Assembly (NCBI GenBank): GCA_017533565.1
Contig: JAFXHU010000010.1
Coordinates: 1 to 52,926, forward strand
Direction of reading: 5' to 3'
Source of the DNA: Clostridia bacterium
GTDB taxonomy: Bacteria; Bacillota; Clostridia; Oscillospirales; CAG-272
Length of the DNA stretch: 52,926 nt
In this document: positions 1 through 7,359 of the stretch, piece by piece
Position numbering within the stretch: the stretch's first letter is position 1
Layout: every line of letters starts with the position of its first letter
Made by a program: the position numbers and the translations under genes
Notes under the pieces: generated by a model
What the model saw: only the letters and a program-made list of their open reading frames with translations
Told to the model about the DNA's origin: nothing
Databases searched by the model: none

Positions 1-2
1 CG

Positions 3-818
3 CTCCCTGCATTTGACGTAAGCAACTATGAAATGATGCGTGCTGTCCTTGATGTGTGCGAAGAGGAAAAATCTCCCGCGCTTCTCATGGGACTCGGTGT
101 TGATCTGGTTGGAAAAGGGCTTCCGCTTATAACGTCTATGGTTAAAGCTGCATCCGATCACTACACGGTTCCCATTTGCTTTCACCTTGACCATGCAACC
201 GACCTTGATTCTATAAAAGCGGCTATCCACGTAGGATTCAGCTCGGTTATGTTCGATGGCTCGGAGCTTCCCTTTGATGAAAATGCAAGAAGAACAGCTG
301 AGGTCGTTGCATACGCCCACGCGAACGGAGTAACCGTAGAAGCAGAGCTTGGACACGTCGGAAATGCTATGGTCGGAAATGAAAAGGCTACTGTTTTCAA
401 TGAAAACGCGGAGGATACGCTCACTCTTCCTGACGAGGTAGTCAGATTTGTTAAAATAACCGATGTTGACGCGCTTGCGGTGGCAATCGGCACAAGTCAC
501 GGAGTTTACAGAAGTACCCCCACGCTTCGTATTGATCGCCTCGATGAAATCGTTTCCGTCTGCGACCGTCCGCTCGTTCTTCACGGGGGAAGCGGAACTC
601 CGGATGATCAAATGAAGATGGCAATTAAACACGGTGTTACGAAGATCAATATTTATTCTGACGTGGTAGGTGCTATGAACACGGCACTTCGCGACAAGCT
701 CAATTCCATTACCAATCCGTCCACCTGGCCCGCGTTTGTATTTGAGGATGCCAGAATCAAAATGAAGGAAGTTATCCGTGAAAAGATACGTACCTTCGGC
801 AGTTGCAACCGTGTTTGA
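3..818 (+). CDS. fba: Class II fructose-bisphosphate (ketose-bisphosphate) aldolase, 5' end cut by the window
   Basis: Zinc-dependent cytosolic aldolase that splits a ketose 1,6-bisphosphate into dihydroxyacetone phosphate and an aldehyde. The reading frame is open from base 3 (LPAFDVSNYEMM...), so the gene begins upstream of the window and the ATG codons near base 30 are internal. Family motifs are visible: FHLDHATD (zinc histidine and catalytic aspartate region), EAELGHVG, LHGGSGTP and KINIYSD (phosphate-binding loop). The next gene starts 10 bases after the stop and encodes a sorbose-1-phosphate-reductase-like enzyme, so the preferred substrate may be a ketose bisphosphate other than fructose (tagatose or sorbose type). 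The exact substrate cannot be read from the sequence. Confidence 0.93.
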   Translation, partial: LPAFDVSNYEMMRAVLDVCEEEKSPALLMGLGVDLVGKGLPLITSMVKAASDHYTVPICFHLDHATDLDSIKAAIHVGFSSVMFDGSELPFDENARRTAEVVAYAHANGVTVEAELGHVGNAMVGNEKATVFNENAEDTLTLPDEVVRFVKITDVDALAVAIGTSHGVYRSTPTLRIDRLDEIVSVCDRPLVLHGGSGTPDDQMKMAIKHGVTKINIYSDVVGAMNTALRDKLNSITNPSTWPAFVFEDARIKMKEVIREKIRTFGSCNRV

Positions 819-828
819 GAGGTGTACA

Positions 829-2070
829 ATGAAAACAAAGGCAGTAAGACTTTACGGCTCAAACGACGTAAGGTTGGAGGAGTTTGAGCTTCCCCCAATA
901 TCATCGGATGAGATACTTATCAAAATTGTTTGTGACAGCGTGTGTATGTCAACTTATAAGACGATAAAGCAAGGTGCGGCGCATCTGCGTGTTCCGAATA
1001 ACGTGAGCGAAAACCCGGTTATTGTCGGTCATGAGTTTTGTGCAGAGATCGTAGACGTCGGCGAGAAGTGGAAAAATGACTACTCTATTGGTGAAAAAGT
1101 AATCATGCCTCCGGTTCTAAGCTATCTTGGCGGATATGAAACGGTAGGGTATACGTTTCCGCATATTGGAGGGCTTTCGACTTACTCCATCGTTCCCGAG
1201 CATGCAATATCCCACGGATTTCTCATTAAACTCAACAGTGATGCGTATTTCAACGGATCACTTATCGAGCCCGCTTCTTGTGTGCTCAGAGGATACAAGT
1301 CAAACTATCACCTCGACAAAAATGGAGTGCCTACAATGAACATAAAGGACGGTGGCAGAGTAGCTATACTGGCGGGATGCGGTCCTATGGGCTTGGTTGC
1401 CATAGATTGTGCACTCCACGGTAAAGTAAAGCCAAGTCTCGTCGTTGTTACCGATCTCAACGATGCTCGCCTTGAGCGCGCAAAGAGCATTTTTAACTCT
1501 GAAAAAGAAGCGAAAAACGGAATACGCCTTGTATTTATAAACAGTTCTGATAAAAATGAGCTGCGTGATCTCACCGATGGCAAGGGCTTTGATGATGCCT
1601 TTGTCTATGCCCCCGTTCCTGCACTTGTCGAGCTTGCCGATTCGATCCTTGCCTTTGACGGTTGCCTTAATTTCTTCGCAGGTCCTATGGACAAATCGTT
1701 TTCTGCTTGTATGAATTTCTACAACGTGCACTATGAGCAGCACCACGTTGCCGGTACAAGCGGCAGTACCCCCGAGGATATGAAGGATATTGTAGAGCTC
1801 ATCGGTGAAAAGCGTATCGATCCATCGACGATGATAACGCACGTTGGCGGAATTAACGCCGCGATTGATACAACGGTAAACCTACCAAACATTCCGGGAG
1901 GCAAAAAGCTTATATATACTCATATCGATATGCCACTGGTTGCACTTTCCGATTTTTCGGAGCTTGGCAAAAAGGACGAGAGATTTGCAGAACTTTCCAA
2001 CATAGTGAAATCAAACAACAATCTGTGGTGCACCAAAGCGGAAAAATATCTGTTGGAAAATTTTGAATAA
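829..2070 (+). CDS. Zinc-binding medium-chain dehydrogenase, L-sorbose-1-phosphate reductase (SorE)-like
   Basis: Oxidoreductase of the medium-chain alcohol dehydrogenase superfamily, 413 aa. The start at 829 is preferred over an in-frame GTG at 778 because GAGAGGTG lies just upstream and the earlier start overlaps the aldolase. It has the catalytic-zinc motif GHEF near residue 66 and a Rossmann nucleotide-binding loop GCGPMGLVAID near residue 183. The four-cysteine structural zinc lobe of classical alcohol dehydrogenases is absent. Length and the opening MKTKAVRLYGSNDVRLEEFEL resemble SorE-type reductases as I know them, which interconvert sorbose 1-phosphate and glucitol 6-phosphate. Pairing with an aldolase gene fits a sugar-phosphate catabolic operon. 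The substrate is inferred, not shown. Confidence 0.85.
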   Translation: MKTKAVRLYGSNDVRLEEFELPPISSDEILIKIVCDSVCMSTYKTIKQGAAHLRVPNNVSENPVIVGHEFCAEIVDVGEKWKNDYSIGEKVIMPPVLSYLGGYETVGYTFPHIGGLSTYSIVPEHAISHGFLIKLNSDAYFNGSLIEPASCVLRGYKSNYHLDKNGVPTMNIKDGGRVAILAGCGPMGLVAIDCALHGKVKPSLVVVTDLNDARLERAKSIFNSEKEAKNGIRLVFINSSDKNELRDLTDGKGFDDAFVYAPVPALVELADSILAFDGCLNFFAGPMDKSFSACMNFYNVHYEQHHVAGTSGSTPEDMKDIVELIGEKRIDPSTMITHVGGINAAIDTTVNLPNIPGGKKLIYTHIDMPLVALSDFSELGKKDERFAELSNIVKSNNNLWCTKAEKYLLENFE

Positions 2071-2124
2071 GGCTCACGTCCGAAGAGCAATGATTTCTCC
2101 GAGCAGTGTTTCAGTCAGCATCAC

Positions 2125-2156
2125 AAAAGCTCCCTCTTACAAAAGGGAGCTTTTTT
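2125..2156 (+). terminator. Intrinsic terminator after the aldolase/dehydrogenase pair
   Basis: AAAGCTCCCT and AGGGAGCTTT pair around a short loop and are followed by a T run. The hairpin lies 55 bases after the dehydrogenase stop. Confidence 0.88.
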
Positions 2157-2170
2157 ATGTTCATCTATGA

Positions 2171-2255
2171 CTTGTCAATTTTCCTGACAAGCACTGCATT
2201 TGTGGACACAAATGCGAAAATACGGCATAACTCTTTCGAGATATGCCGTATTTTT
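2171..2255. terminator. Three successive hairpins between convergent genes, the last one terminator-like
   Basis: CTTGTCA/TGACAAG at 2171-2191 is followed by the perfect inverted repeat GCATTTGTG-GA-CACAAATGC at 2196-2215. Then comes a 13-bp stem, AAAATACGGCATA with TATGCCGTATTTT, at 2217-2254. The last hairpin has A and T runs on both flanks, so it can end transcription from either side. It most likely serves the minus-strand operon that ends at 2300. Confidence 0.75.
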
Positions 2256-2299
2256 GAAAACTGTCCTTTAGGGTACAACCCTATATTGGCAAGTCTTTT

Positions 2300-3163
2300 T
2301 TATTCTTCAATTCCCCAATGCTCTTTATACCATTCAAGTAAATTATCGTCCTTTTTAAGAAGGCGGCACGCCTCTGCCTGATACTCAATTCGTTTGCGTA
2401 AAATAACCTTTCCTATGTTTGCACTCGCCATCTCTATATGCTCACCCTCAAAGCTGTTCGGATGGTCAATAAGCCAAAAACCAACACCACCGTCAATGGA
2501 ATAGGGCTTGTTTGTAAGATAATCGGTTTTGTGCAAATCAAGCCCACATACCGAATCTGCTCTTGAAACATCAACGTTTTCGGGCTCAATCGCGAGCATA
2601 ATAGACGTCTCGTTCACACAAGCGTGGCCCGTCAGATACTCGTTTTCAGAAAATGAGAGTATGTTTTTTATATCTTCCTCGTTAAGCTCGGGGAATTTTT
2701 GTCCTCCGCGAAGCTCACGTGCGAGGCGTTGTATCCCGTACTGATACTCGTTTCGTGCCACAACAACGTAATCCTTTTTCGTGTGCAAGGTACTCCTCAC
2801 AAATGCCGAAAGTGTTGCACAGTTCCCGCCGTGTCCGTTAAGCAGCATTATCTTCTTAAATCCGTTTCTCGCAATCTCGGAGCAAAGCTCATTTAGCATT
2901 CCAAGACGAAGCTCAAGCGAAAAGTCGATAGTTCCCTTCCACATATTGAGCCCCGGCACACTACCGAAATAAAGTCCCGGAAAAACTACGACCTCTTCAA
3001 GCTTTGCCGCCTCGTTTGCTATATACTCAACAGTTTTTGTATCAGTGCCGACAGGCAGATGCTGCCCATGCATTTCAAGGCAACCGATGGGCACTATACA
3101 GACCTTGTTTGACTTTTCAATAGCCGAGTCAAACTCCTCTTCACGCAAGTTTTCCCAACGCAT
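2300..3163 (-). CDS. Creatininase family (creatinine amidohydrolase-like) metalloprotein
   Basis: Cytosolic metal-dependent amidohydrolase fold of 287 aa. The family metal-binding signature is clear: E30, H32, H35 and D41 lie within a CLEMHGQHLPVGTD block. The glycine-rich NGHGGN motif follows near residue 110, and a later glutamate sits in the HACVNETSIM segment. Known members hydrolyse creatinine or related cyclic amides, or process formylated intermediates, and the substrate here cannot be assigned. It is the last gene of a compact five-gene minus-strand operon (PH-like, TfoX-N, cytidine deaminase, DUF6440, this gene), starting 5 bases after the DUF6440 gene. Confidence 0.9.
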   Translation of the reverse strand: MRWENLREEEFDSAIEKSNKVCIVPIGCLEMHGQHLPVGTDTKTVEYIANEAAKLEEVVVFPGLYFGSVPGLNMWKGTIDFSLELRLGMLNELCSEIARNGFKKIMLLNGHGGNCATLSAFVRSTLHTKKDYVVVARNEYQYGIQRLARELRGGQKFPELNEEDIKNILSFSENEYLTGHACVNETSIMLAIEPENVDVSRADSVCGLDLHKTDYLTNKPYSIDGGVGFWLIDHPNSFEGEHIEMASANIGKVILRKRIEYQAEACRLLKKDDNLLEWYKEHWGIEE

Positions 3164-3168
3164 AGCTA

Positions 3169-3360
3169 TTATAATCCTTTTAGATCCATTAAGGGAGTAA
3201 TAACAGGTTTGCCGTCCTTATCAAGCAAAACTGTAAGTCCGCCACCGTATCCTGATTGACGGTATATATAGTTTACGCCCGTTTCCTTGTCAACGAGAAT
3301 ATCGACAGCGAGCATACCGCCTTGTGAATAAACCTTTACGAATCTTTTGTCTTTTTTCAT
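3169..3360 (-). CDS. DUF6440 family small protein
   Basis: Small soluble protein of 63 aa of unknown function. It shows the features I associate with DUF6440: a basic start (MKKDKRFVKVYSQGG), a central VDKETGVNYIYRQSGYGGGLTVL block and a short C-terminal stretch ending KPVITPL. It has no signal peptide or membrane segment. AGGAGAAAAA upstream of the ATG supports the start. It lies between the cytidine deaminase and creatininase genes with gaps of 21 and 5 bases, so it is co-transcribed. No function is proposed. Confidence 0.8.
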   Translation of the reverse strand: MKKDKRFVKVYSQGGMLAVDILVDKETGVNYIYRQSGYGGGLTVLLDKDGKPVITPLMDLKGL

Positions 3361-3381
3361 TATTTTTCTCCTAATTTATAA

Positions 3382-3777
3382 TTATTTGATCCACCACTCA
3401 GGAGTTATTTCACCGAGTCTTACAGTGCGTCCGGTTGAATAATCAAGCATTATTTCTATATCGTAATACTTCCCCGCCATAAGCTGTACCATAAGCTCAC
3501 GGCAAGCACCGCAAGGAGCTCCGCTTGATCCGTCGGGAAGGATACAAAGCACCTTGTCTATTTCGGACTCACCGTTTGTAATCATATTAAAAATGGCATT
3601 TCTCTCGGCACAAATACCGAGTGTCGAGCAAGTATCGATGCAAACACCCGTGTATATCTTGCCCGATTTTGATAGCACAGCCGCCGCAACCTCGCCGCAA
3701 GTAACGTAGTCAGAAAGTCTGCGTTCATTTAAAACCGATTTTGCGGCATCGTACAGCTCAGTCCAAATTTTTTCCAT
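3382..3777 (-). CDS. Cytidine deaminase-like (blasticidin-S deaminase type) protein
   Basis: Zinc-dependent deaminase of 131 aa, acting in the cytosol on cytidine or a similar pyrimidine nucleoside. The catalytic motif C56-A57-E58 (CAERNAI) and the second zinc motif P88-C89-x-x-C92 (PCGACREL) are intact and at the usual spacing. Length matches the small tetrameric family. The C-terminal GEITPEWW resembles the lid region. This fold includes nucleoside salvage enzymes and blasticidin-S deaminases, and the sequence alone does not separate them. It is the third gene of a five-gene operon. Confidence 0.88.
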   Translation of the reverse strand: MEKIWTELYDAAKSVLNERRLSDYVTCGEVAAAVLSKSGKIYTGVCIDTCSTLGICAERNAIFNMITNGESEIDKVLCILPDGSSGAPCGACRELMVQLMAGKYYDIEIMLDYSTGRTVRLGEITPEWWIK

Positions 3778-3801
3778 AATCGTATCTCCTTAAAACGTCT
3801 A

Positions 3802-4113
3802 TTATCTCTTTTTGGGCATAGGAAGCTCAGCATACATAGCATCAAAGAGTCCTGTTAAAAACTCCTTGCTGTCAACGTCATCAACTAACAGCATTTCTTT
3901 TGCCCCTTCATAAGGCAACTCATACGTTACGTTTGCCATAAACGAAACAGCAGATTTAACGGGCTTTACAAGTAGTCTGTTATCATAAATACCGCCAACA
4001 ATTTTACCGCGATAATAAATAACGTATTCACCCATCATAGCTCTATACGTTATTTCTTCCAACTCGGATAACTGATCTAATATAAAATCCAAATATTCTT
4101 TGCTTGATGCCAT
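3802..4113 (-). CDS. TfoX/Sxy N-terminal domain protein
   Basis: Single-domain protein of 103 aa. The core MGEYVIYYRGKIVGGIYDNRLLVK (about residues 27-50) is typical of the TfoX N-terminal domain, followed by the ELPYEGAKEMLLVDD segment. In gammaproteobacteria full-length TfoX/Sxy promotes competence gene expression. Stand-alone N-terminal domains in Clostridia have no established role, so competence should not be assumed. Gaps of 16 and 24 bases to its neighbours place it in the operon. Confidence 0.85.
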   Translation of the reverse strand: MASSKEYLDFILDQLSELEEITYRAMMGEYVIYYRGKIVGGIYDNRLLVKPVKSAVSFMANVTYELPYEGAKEMLLVDDVDSKEFLTGLFDAMYAELPMPKKR

Positions 4114-4129
4114 TAATTACCTCATTTTT

Positions 4130-4414
4130 TCAAAGAAGACTTTGCTTAACTTTGGTATAGTATTTATTGAAACGCTTTTTATTGAATATGATAAACCTAT
4201 ATTGTTCACCGCTCGTCATACAAAAGTTTGCAACAGGAAAAACGATCCATTTCCATTCGATGTCAGCAATCTCTTTGAGCGGCAATACAAGATTCCTATA
4301 TTTGCTATCCACCGTAAGCTTGTTTGTCTTGTATATAATGGAGCTGTCTTCAATATAAAGTCCACCGCCCAGTATACCATTATGACACAAACTGCACACA
4401 AATGATTTTCGCAT
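4130..4414 (-). CDS. Small protein with a possible PH/GRAM-like fold, first gene of the operon
   Basis: Protein of 94 aa, not recognised at family level. A short CxxC (CSLC, residues 7-10) is followed by GGGLYIEDSSIIYKTNKLTV, hydrophobic beta-strand-like stretches and a final helix-like segment (FIIFNKKRFNKYY). That order recalls bacterial PH/GRAM-like domains, but this is inference. The ATG has a strong GGAGGTG ribosome site 5 bases upstream and follows a good promoter at 4453-4481. It leads the operon that ends with the creatininase gene. Confidence 0.7.
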   Translation of the reverse strand: MRKSFVCSLCHNGILGGGLYIEDSSIIYKTNKLTVDSKYRNLVLPLKEIADIEWKWIVFPVANFCMTSGEQYRFIIFNKKRFNKYYTKVKQSLL

Positions 4415-4452
4415 TTTACACCTCCAAATGTTTAAGTTTACGTATCAATTTG

Positions 4453-4481
4453 ATTATAGCATATTTTTTACTGAAAGTAAA
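4453..4481 (-). promoter_or_regulatory. Sigma-A promoter for the five-gene minus operon
   Basis: Reading the minus strand, TTTACT (4476-4481) and TATAAT (4453-4458) are separated by 17 bases. The first start codon is about 40 bases downstream. Confidence 0.8.
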
Positions 4482-4494
4482 TATCAGATAAAAC

Positions 4495-4522
4495 AAAAAG
4501 CTCTGCGTTGCAGAGCTTTTTG
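4495..4522 (-). terminator. Intrinsic terminator
   Basis: AAAAAGCTCTGC-GTT-GCAGAGCTTTTT is a perfect 12-bp stem with A and T runs on both flanks. It can stop transcription leaving the TetR/membrane-protein pair and lies directly upstream of the next promoter. Confidence 0.88.
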
Positions 4523-4560
4523 TATATAATATAAAAACTTATCTCTTGGAGTTTTAACAA

Positions 4561-4654
4561 TACCGTTTGATATCGTGAATATCGTGGAAATACGTGTGAT
4601 ATCGTAGATTTATCGTATGTTTTCGTGCGATATCGTGAACATCGTGAGTATCGT
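4561..4654. repeat. Degenerate TATCGT repeat phased at 9-11 bp
   Basis: Ten copies of TA(T/C)CGT or close variants start at 4561, 4571, 4580, 4591, 4600, 4611, 4621, 4631, 4640 and 4649. The spacing of 9-11 bases is close to one helical turn. The array lies between the end of the membrane-protein gene and the terminator. An 82-codon minus-strand frame runs through it but resembles no protein I know. Confidence 0.75.
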
Positions 4655-4712
4655 TTGATAAAGTGTTGAACCAAATTTGCACCAAAATCACTGGGACATT
4701 CAACGCTAATAT

Positions 4713-5300
4713 TCAATCATCCAAAGTCTTAAATAATGCCTTTTTGTTTCTCAAAAGGTTTACCCCAAGCAGAAACACAATCACGCACACGGCAGAGCCG
4801 AGCGTAGCGTTCATAATCACTATTTCTGCTTCGGTCATTCCCTCAAATGATACGAGCATTGAGCGTTGCAATGCGAATATCGACACAAAGGCATCCGCAA
4901 AGGATATGTTTCGTAGCGTGATCAGCGTTGCCGATGTACTGCGACGAGCTTTAATTAGCTTTATTGTTGCAAGCGTAATCTTGGTAAAGGCATACGCCGC
5001 CAATGCTATCATCACGATCATATGCCGCTCGTGCCCTCTATCTCGCAATACCGAGAGTATAACAGTTCCGGCAAGTGGTATGGATAGTAGTATCAACATC
5101 CACCCTGTAAACTTAGCAATGAAACGCTCTCCCGATTTGGAGCGTAGCACCACAAAGCGTACAACGCTTAAAACAAGATAGTATGAGCCAAGCGTTAATA
5201 GCCACCACGAGCTTGTAACCAACCCCATGATAAAATGGTAGGTTGCAAACGCCATATTGAACACCAAGCTCGCAAGGGCAAATTTCAAGGTTCTATCCAT
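4713..5300 (-). CDS. Integral membrane protein, partner of the TetR regulator
   Basis: About 195 aa with roughly six hydrophobic segments (for example LKFALASLVFNMAFATYHF, WMLILLSIPLAGTVILSVL and VCVIVFLLGVNLL). It has no recognised catalytic motif and was not assigned to a family. The ATG at 5300 is chosen over 5306 because GAGAGG in the end of tetR is correctly spaced from it. The gene overlaps the tetR stop by 8 bases, so the two are translationally coupled. Such a pairing suggests the regulator controls, or responds to, the membrane protein. Confidence 0.75.
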   Translation of the reverse strand: MDRTLKFALASLVFNMAFATYHFIMGLVTSSWWLLTLGSYYLVLSVVRFVVLRSKSGERFIAKFTGWMLILLSIPLAGTVILSVLRDRGHERHMIVMIALAAYAFTKITLATIKLIKARRSTSATLITLRNISFADAFVSIFALQRSMLVSFEGMTEAEIVIMNATLGSAVCVIVFLLGVNLLRNKKALFKTLDD

Positions 5301-5889
5301 TGACATTCCTCTCGCCCATCACACAATCGGTGATGACCCGGGTAACCGTTTCCATATCGTCGGAGCAGTTATTGTCAAGCCATTCCATAACAATAGCAAA
5401 TACGCCGGTTAGATAGAATTTCATCACATAGGCACGCTCTTTTTCGGGAACGTGGAAACGTTCAAGAATAGGATTGAAGATGTGTTCAAACATTCTGCCA
5501 TACACATCATTCATATTAAATGAGTTAAACTGCTTGATAGACACCTTGAACAAACGCTGATTGTCCTTAATAAACGTCAAATAAGGCTCAAGATACTCGT
5601 CTGTGATAAATAAAAGCTTCTCACGCTTGCAGGTTTCAAATTGCAGAGATATGCGTTTCTGGTCTATTTCGTAGTATGCGAGGTGCTTGTCAATAATATA
5701 GCGTGTAGTTTCCTTTAGCAAATCCGAGGTGTTCTCGTAATGTAGGTAAAAGGTGGAACGGTTTACCCCTGCCGTATCACATATCTCCTTGATGGTGATA
5801 TACTCAAAGTCCTTCTTTTCAAGTAGCGTAATGAGGGCTTCGTCCATACGTATCGCCGTGTTGAAGTATTTACTTTCGTTTTTATTCAT
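5293..5889 (-). CDS. TetR/AcrR family transcriptional regulator
   Basis: 198 aa. The N-terminal helix-turn-helix is typical of the family: ALITLLEKKDFEYITIKEIC...VNRSTFYLHYEN, residues about 18-57. The remainder is a divergent helical ligand-binding and dimerisation domain. It probably represses its own operon with the overlapping membrane-protein gene. The effector is unknown. The gene for a small membrane protein ends 21 bases upstream, so all three may form one transcript from the promoter near 6376-6404. Confidence 0.9.
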   Translation of the reverse strand: MNKNESKYFNTAIRMDEALITLLEKKDFEYITIKEICDTAGVNRSTFYLHYENTSDLLKETTRYIIDKHLAYYEIDQKRISLQFETCKREKLLFITDEYLEPYLTFIKDNQRLFKVSIKQFNSFNMNDVYGRMFEHIFNPILERFHVPEKERAYVMKFYLTGVFAIVMEWLDNNCSDDMETVTRVITDCVMGERNVNG

Positions 5890-5910
5890 AAGAACGCCCT
5901 CCGTAAATGC

Positions 5911-6264
5911 TTATTTGCTCTCGCTAATCTCTCTCGCAAGCTCCACGATCTCATAGGCGTACTTCTTCTTGCCGTTTTCAAGCATCTTCTTGTAGATCGG
6001 ATAGTTCACACCGCATCCTATCATACCGATAATGCCAACGATAATACCAATTACCATGCCGGTAATACCGCTACCGATAACCTGCATACCAAGGCACATT
6101 CCCGTACCGAATACAAGTGCGAATATGATACCCCAAGTATAGGTGAAGATGGTTGCAGGCAGCTTTGCCTTTCGGTCGAGCTTGCGGAGTGCTACGATTT
6201 TGGAGCTGTCCTTGGGGGCATACTCCTTTGCGATGGATTCTGCGTAGATTTTGTCTGTGTTCAT
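5911..6264 (-). CDS. Small two-helix membrane protein of unknown function
   Basis: 117 aa. A soluble N-terminal part (about residues 1-35) is followed by two long glycine-rich membrane segments (TWGIIFALVFGTGMCLG... and GITGMVIGIIVGIIGMIGCG) and a charged tail (YKKMLENGKKKYAYEIVELARE). Similar proteins in Clostridia are often labelled dihydropteridine reductase without visible support, and I see no nucleotide-binding motif. AGGAGAAAC precedes the ATG. It is first of a likely three-gene unit with tetR and the membrane protein. Confidence 0.75.
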   Translation of the reverse strand: MNTDKIYAESIAKEYAPKDSSKIVALRKLDRKAKLPATIFTYTWGIIFALVFGTGMCLGMQVIGSGITGMVIGIIVGIIGMIGCGVNYPIYKKMLENGKKKYAYEIVELAREISESK

Positions 6265-6375
6265 TTTGTTTCTCCTTTTCGGTTGTTTATTGTGACTTTA
6301 TTATACCAACCGCAAGAAAGAAACGGAACAACACGTTTGGGAGAAAACGTTGTTTTCCGAAGTGTTTTCAACATA

Positions 6376-6404
6376 ATTATACCACAAAATTTTGAAATTT
6401 CCAA
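6376..6404 (-). promoter_or_regulatory. Sigma-A promoter for the small membrane protein / tetR unit
   Basis: On the minus strand TTGGAA (6399-6404) and TATAAT (6376-6381) are 17 bases apart. A second TATAAT lies nearer the gene at about 6299-6304, without a good -35. The region is shared with the divergent catalase gene. Confidence 0.65.
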
Positions 6405-6474
6405 TCAAATTCAACGATATATTTTTCTCCGTTTTGGGAAATACTAACGTTGAATACAACAAACGGAGGTAGTT

Positions 6475-7137
6475 ATGTTCAAACACGAAAAACAGTTATT
6501 TCATCCCGTAGAGGTGGAGCGAGCGAATCCGCAATACGCGGTTCTCTTACAGGAGCAGCTCGGCGGCGGCAACGGCGAATTAAAGGCGGCGATGCAGTAT
6601 ATGTCGCAAAGCTTTCGCATCAAGGACCCCGAAATCAAGGACTTATTCCTTGACATAGCCGCCGAGGAGCTGGGGCATATGGAGATGGTGGCACAGACCA
6701 TTAACCTGCTCAACGGTCACGACGTGGATGCGACCAAGGTGCAAGCGGGTGAGGTGCAGACGCATGTTCTGCTGGGGCTTAATCCCGGTCTTATCAATTC
6801 CTCGGGCTATTCTTGGACGGCGGATTACGTCACCGTGACGGGCGATCTGTGCGCCGACCTGCTCTCCAACATCGCGTCCGAGCAAAGAGCGAAGGTGGTT
6901 TACGAATATCTCTACCGTCAGATCGAGGACAAGAAGGTGCGGGAGACCATTGATTTTCTTCTCAACCGCGAGGAAGCGCACAACCAGATGTTCCGCGATG
7001 CCTTCAACAAGGTGCAGGAAACCGGCTCGAACCGCGACTTCGGTACAACCAAGGCAGCAAAGATGTATTTCTCGCTCTCCAACCCCGGACCAAACACCTT
7101 TGCAACGGGCGAAACACACGCACCGTCGTTTAAGTAG
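6475..7137 (+). CDS. Manganese catalase (CotJC-like)
   Basis: 220 aa protein of the ferritin-like dimanganese catalase family, which disproportionates hydrogen peroxide. Both metal-ligand helices are present: E35 in GGNGELKAA, E65 and H68 in AAEELGHME, and the second pair in NREEAHNQMF (about residues 163-172). The length and the opening FKHEKQLFHPVEVE resemble CotJC, a spore-coat catalase of Bacillus. Spore association here is only a possibility, because no cotJA or cotJB lies next to it. CGGAGGTAG upstream fixes the start. It is monocistronic, with its own terminator. Confidence 0.92.
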   Translation: MFKHEKQLFHPVEVERANPQYAVLLQEQLGGGNGELKAAMQYMSQSFRIKDPEIKDLFLDIAAEELGHMEMVAQTINLLNGHDVDATKVQAGEVQTHVLLGLNPGLINSSGYSWTADYVTVTGDLCADLLSNIASEQRAKVVYEYLYRQIEDKKVRETIDFLLNREEAHNQMFRDAFNKVQETGSNRDFGTTKAAKMYFSLSNPGPNTFATGETHAPSFK

Positions 7138-7146
7138 AGGTTAAAA

Positions 7147-7188
7147 TGCCGATGAGGTTTTTAAGCATCCTCATCGGCAGATTTTTTG
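7147..7188. terminator. Intrinsic terminator between catalase and cysK (convergent)
   Basis: TGCCGATGAGG pairs with CCTCATCGGCA around an 11-base loop. A T run follows on the plus strand and T-rich sequence on the minus strand. The 170 bases from here to the cysK stop hold no gene I can see. Confidence 0.88.
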
Positions 7189-7359
7189 TATAGCTGTGCA
7201 AATTTCAAAAAGGCTTTATGGGAAAGGATTTGCTTTTCGGGGATTGGTAGTTACATTTCCGATATCGATATACCGTCCTTTCAAAAAGCAATGCGCTACA
7301 TAGATTTTACGGCAACCCGCGTATTTTGCGGTGGGTTTTACGGGGAGATTTTGCGTAAA

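Noticed and set aside
4468-4716. 82-codon minus-strand frame through the TATCGT repeat
   Set aside because: It spans a repeat and a terminator, has no ribosome site, and its composition looks random.
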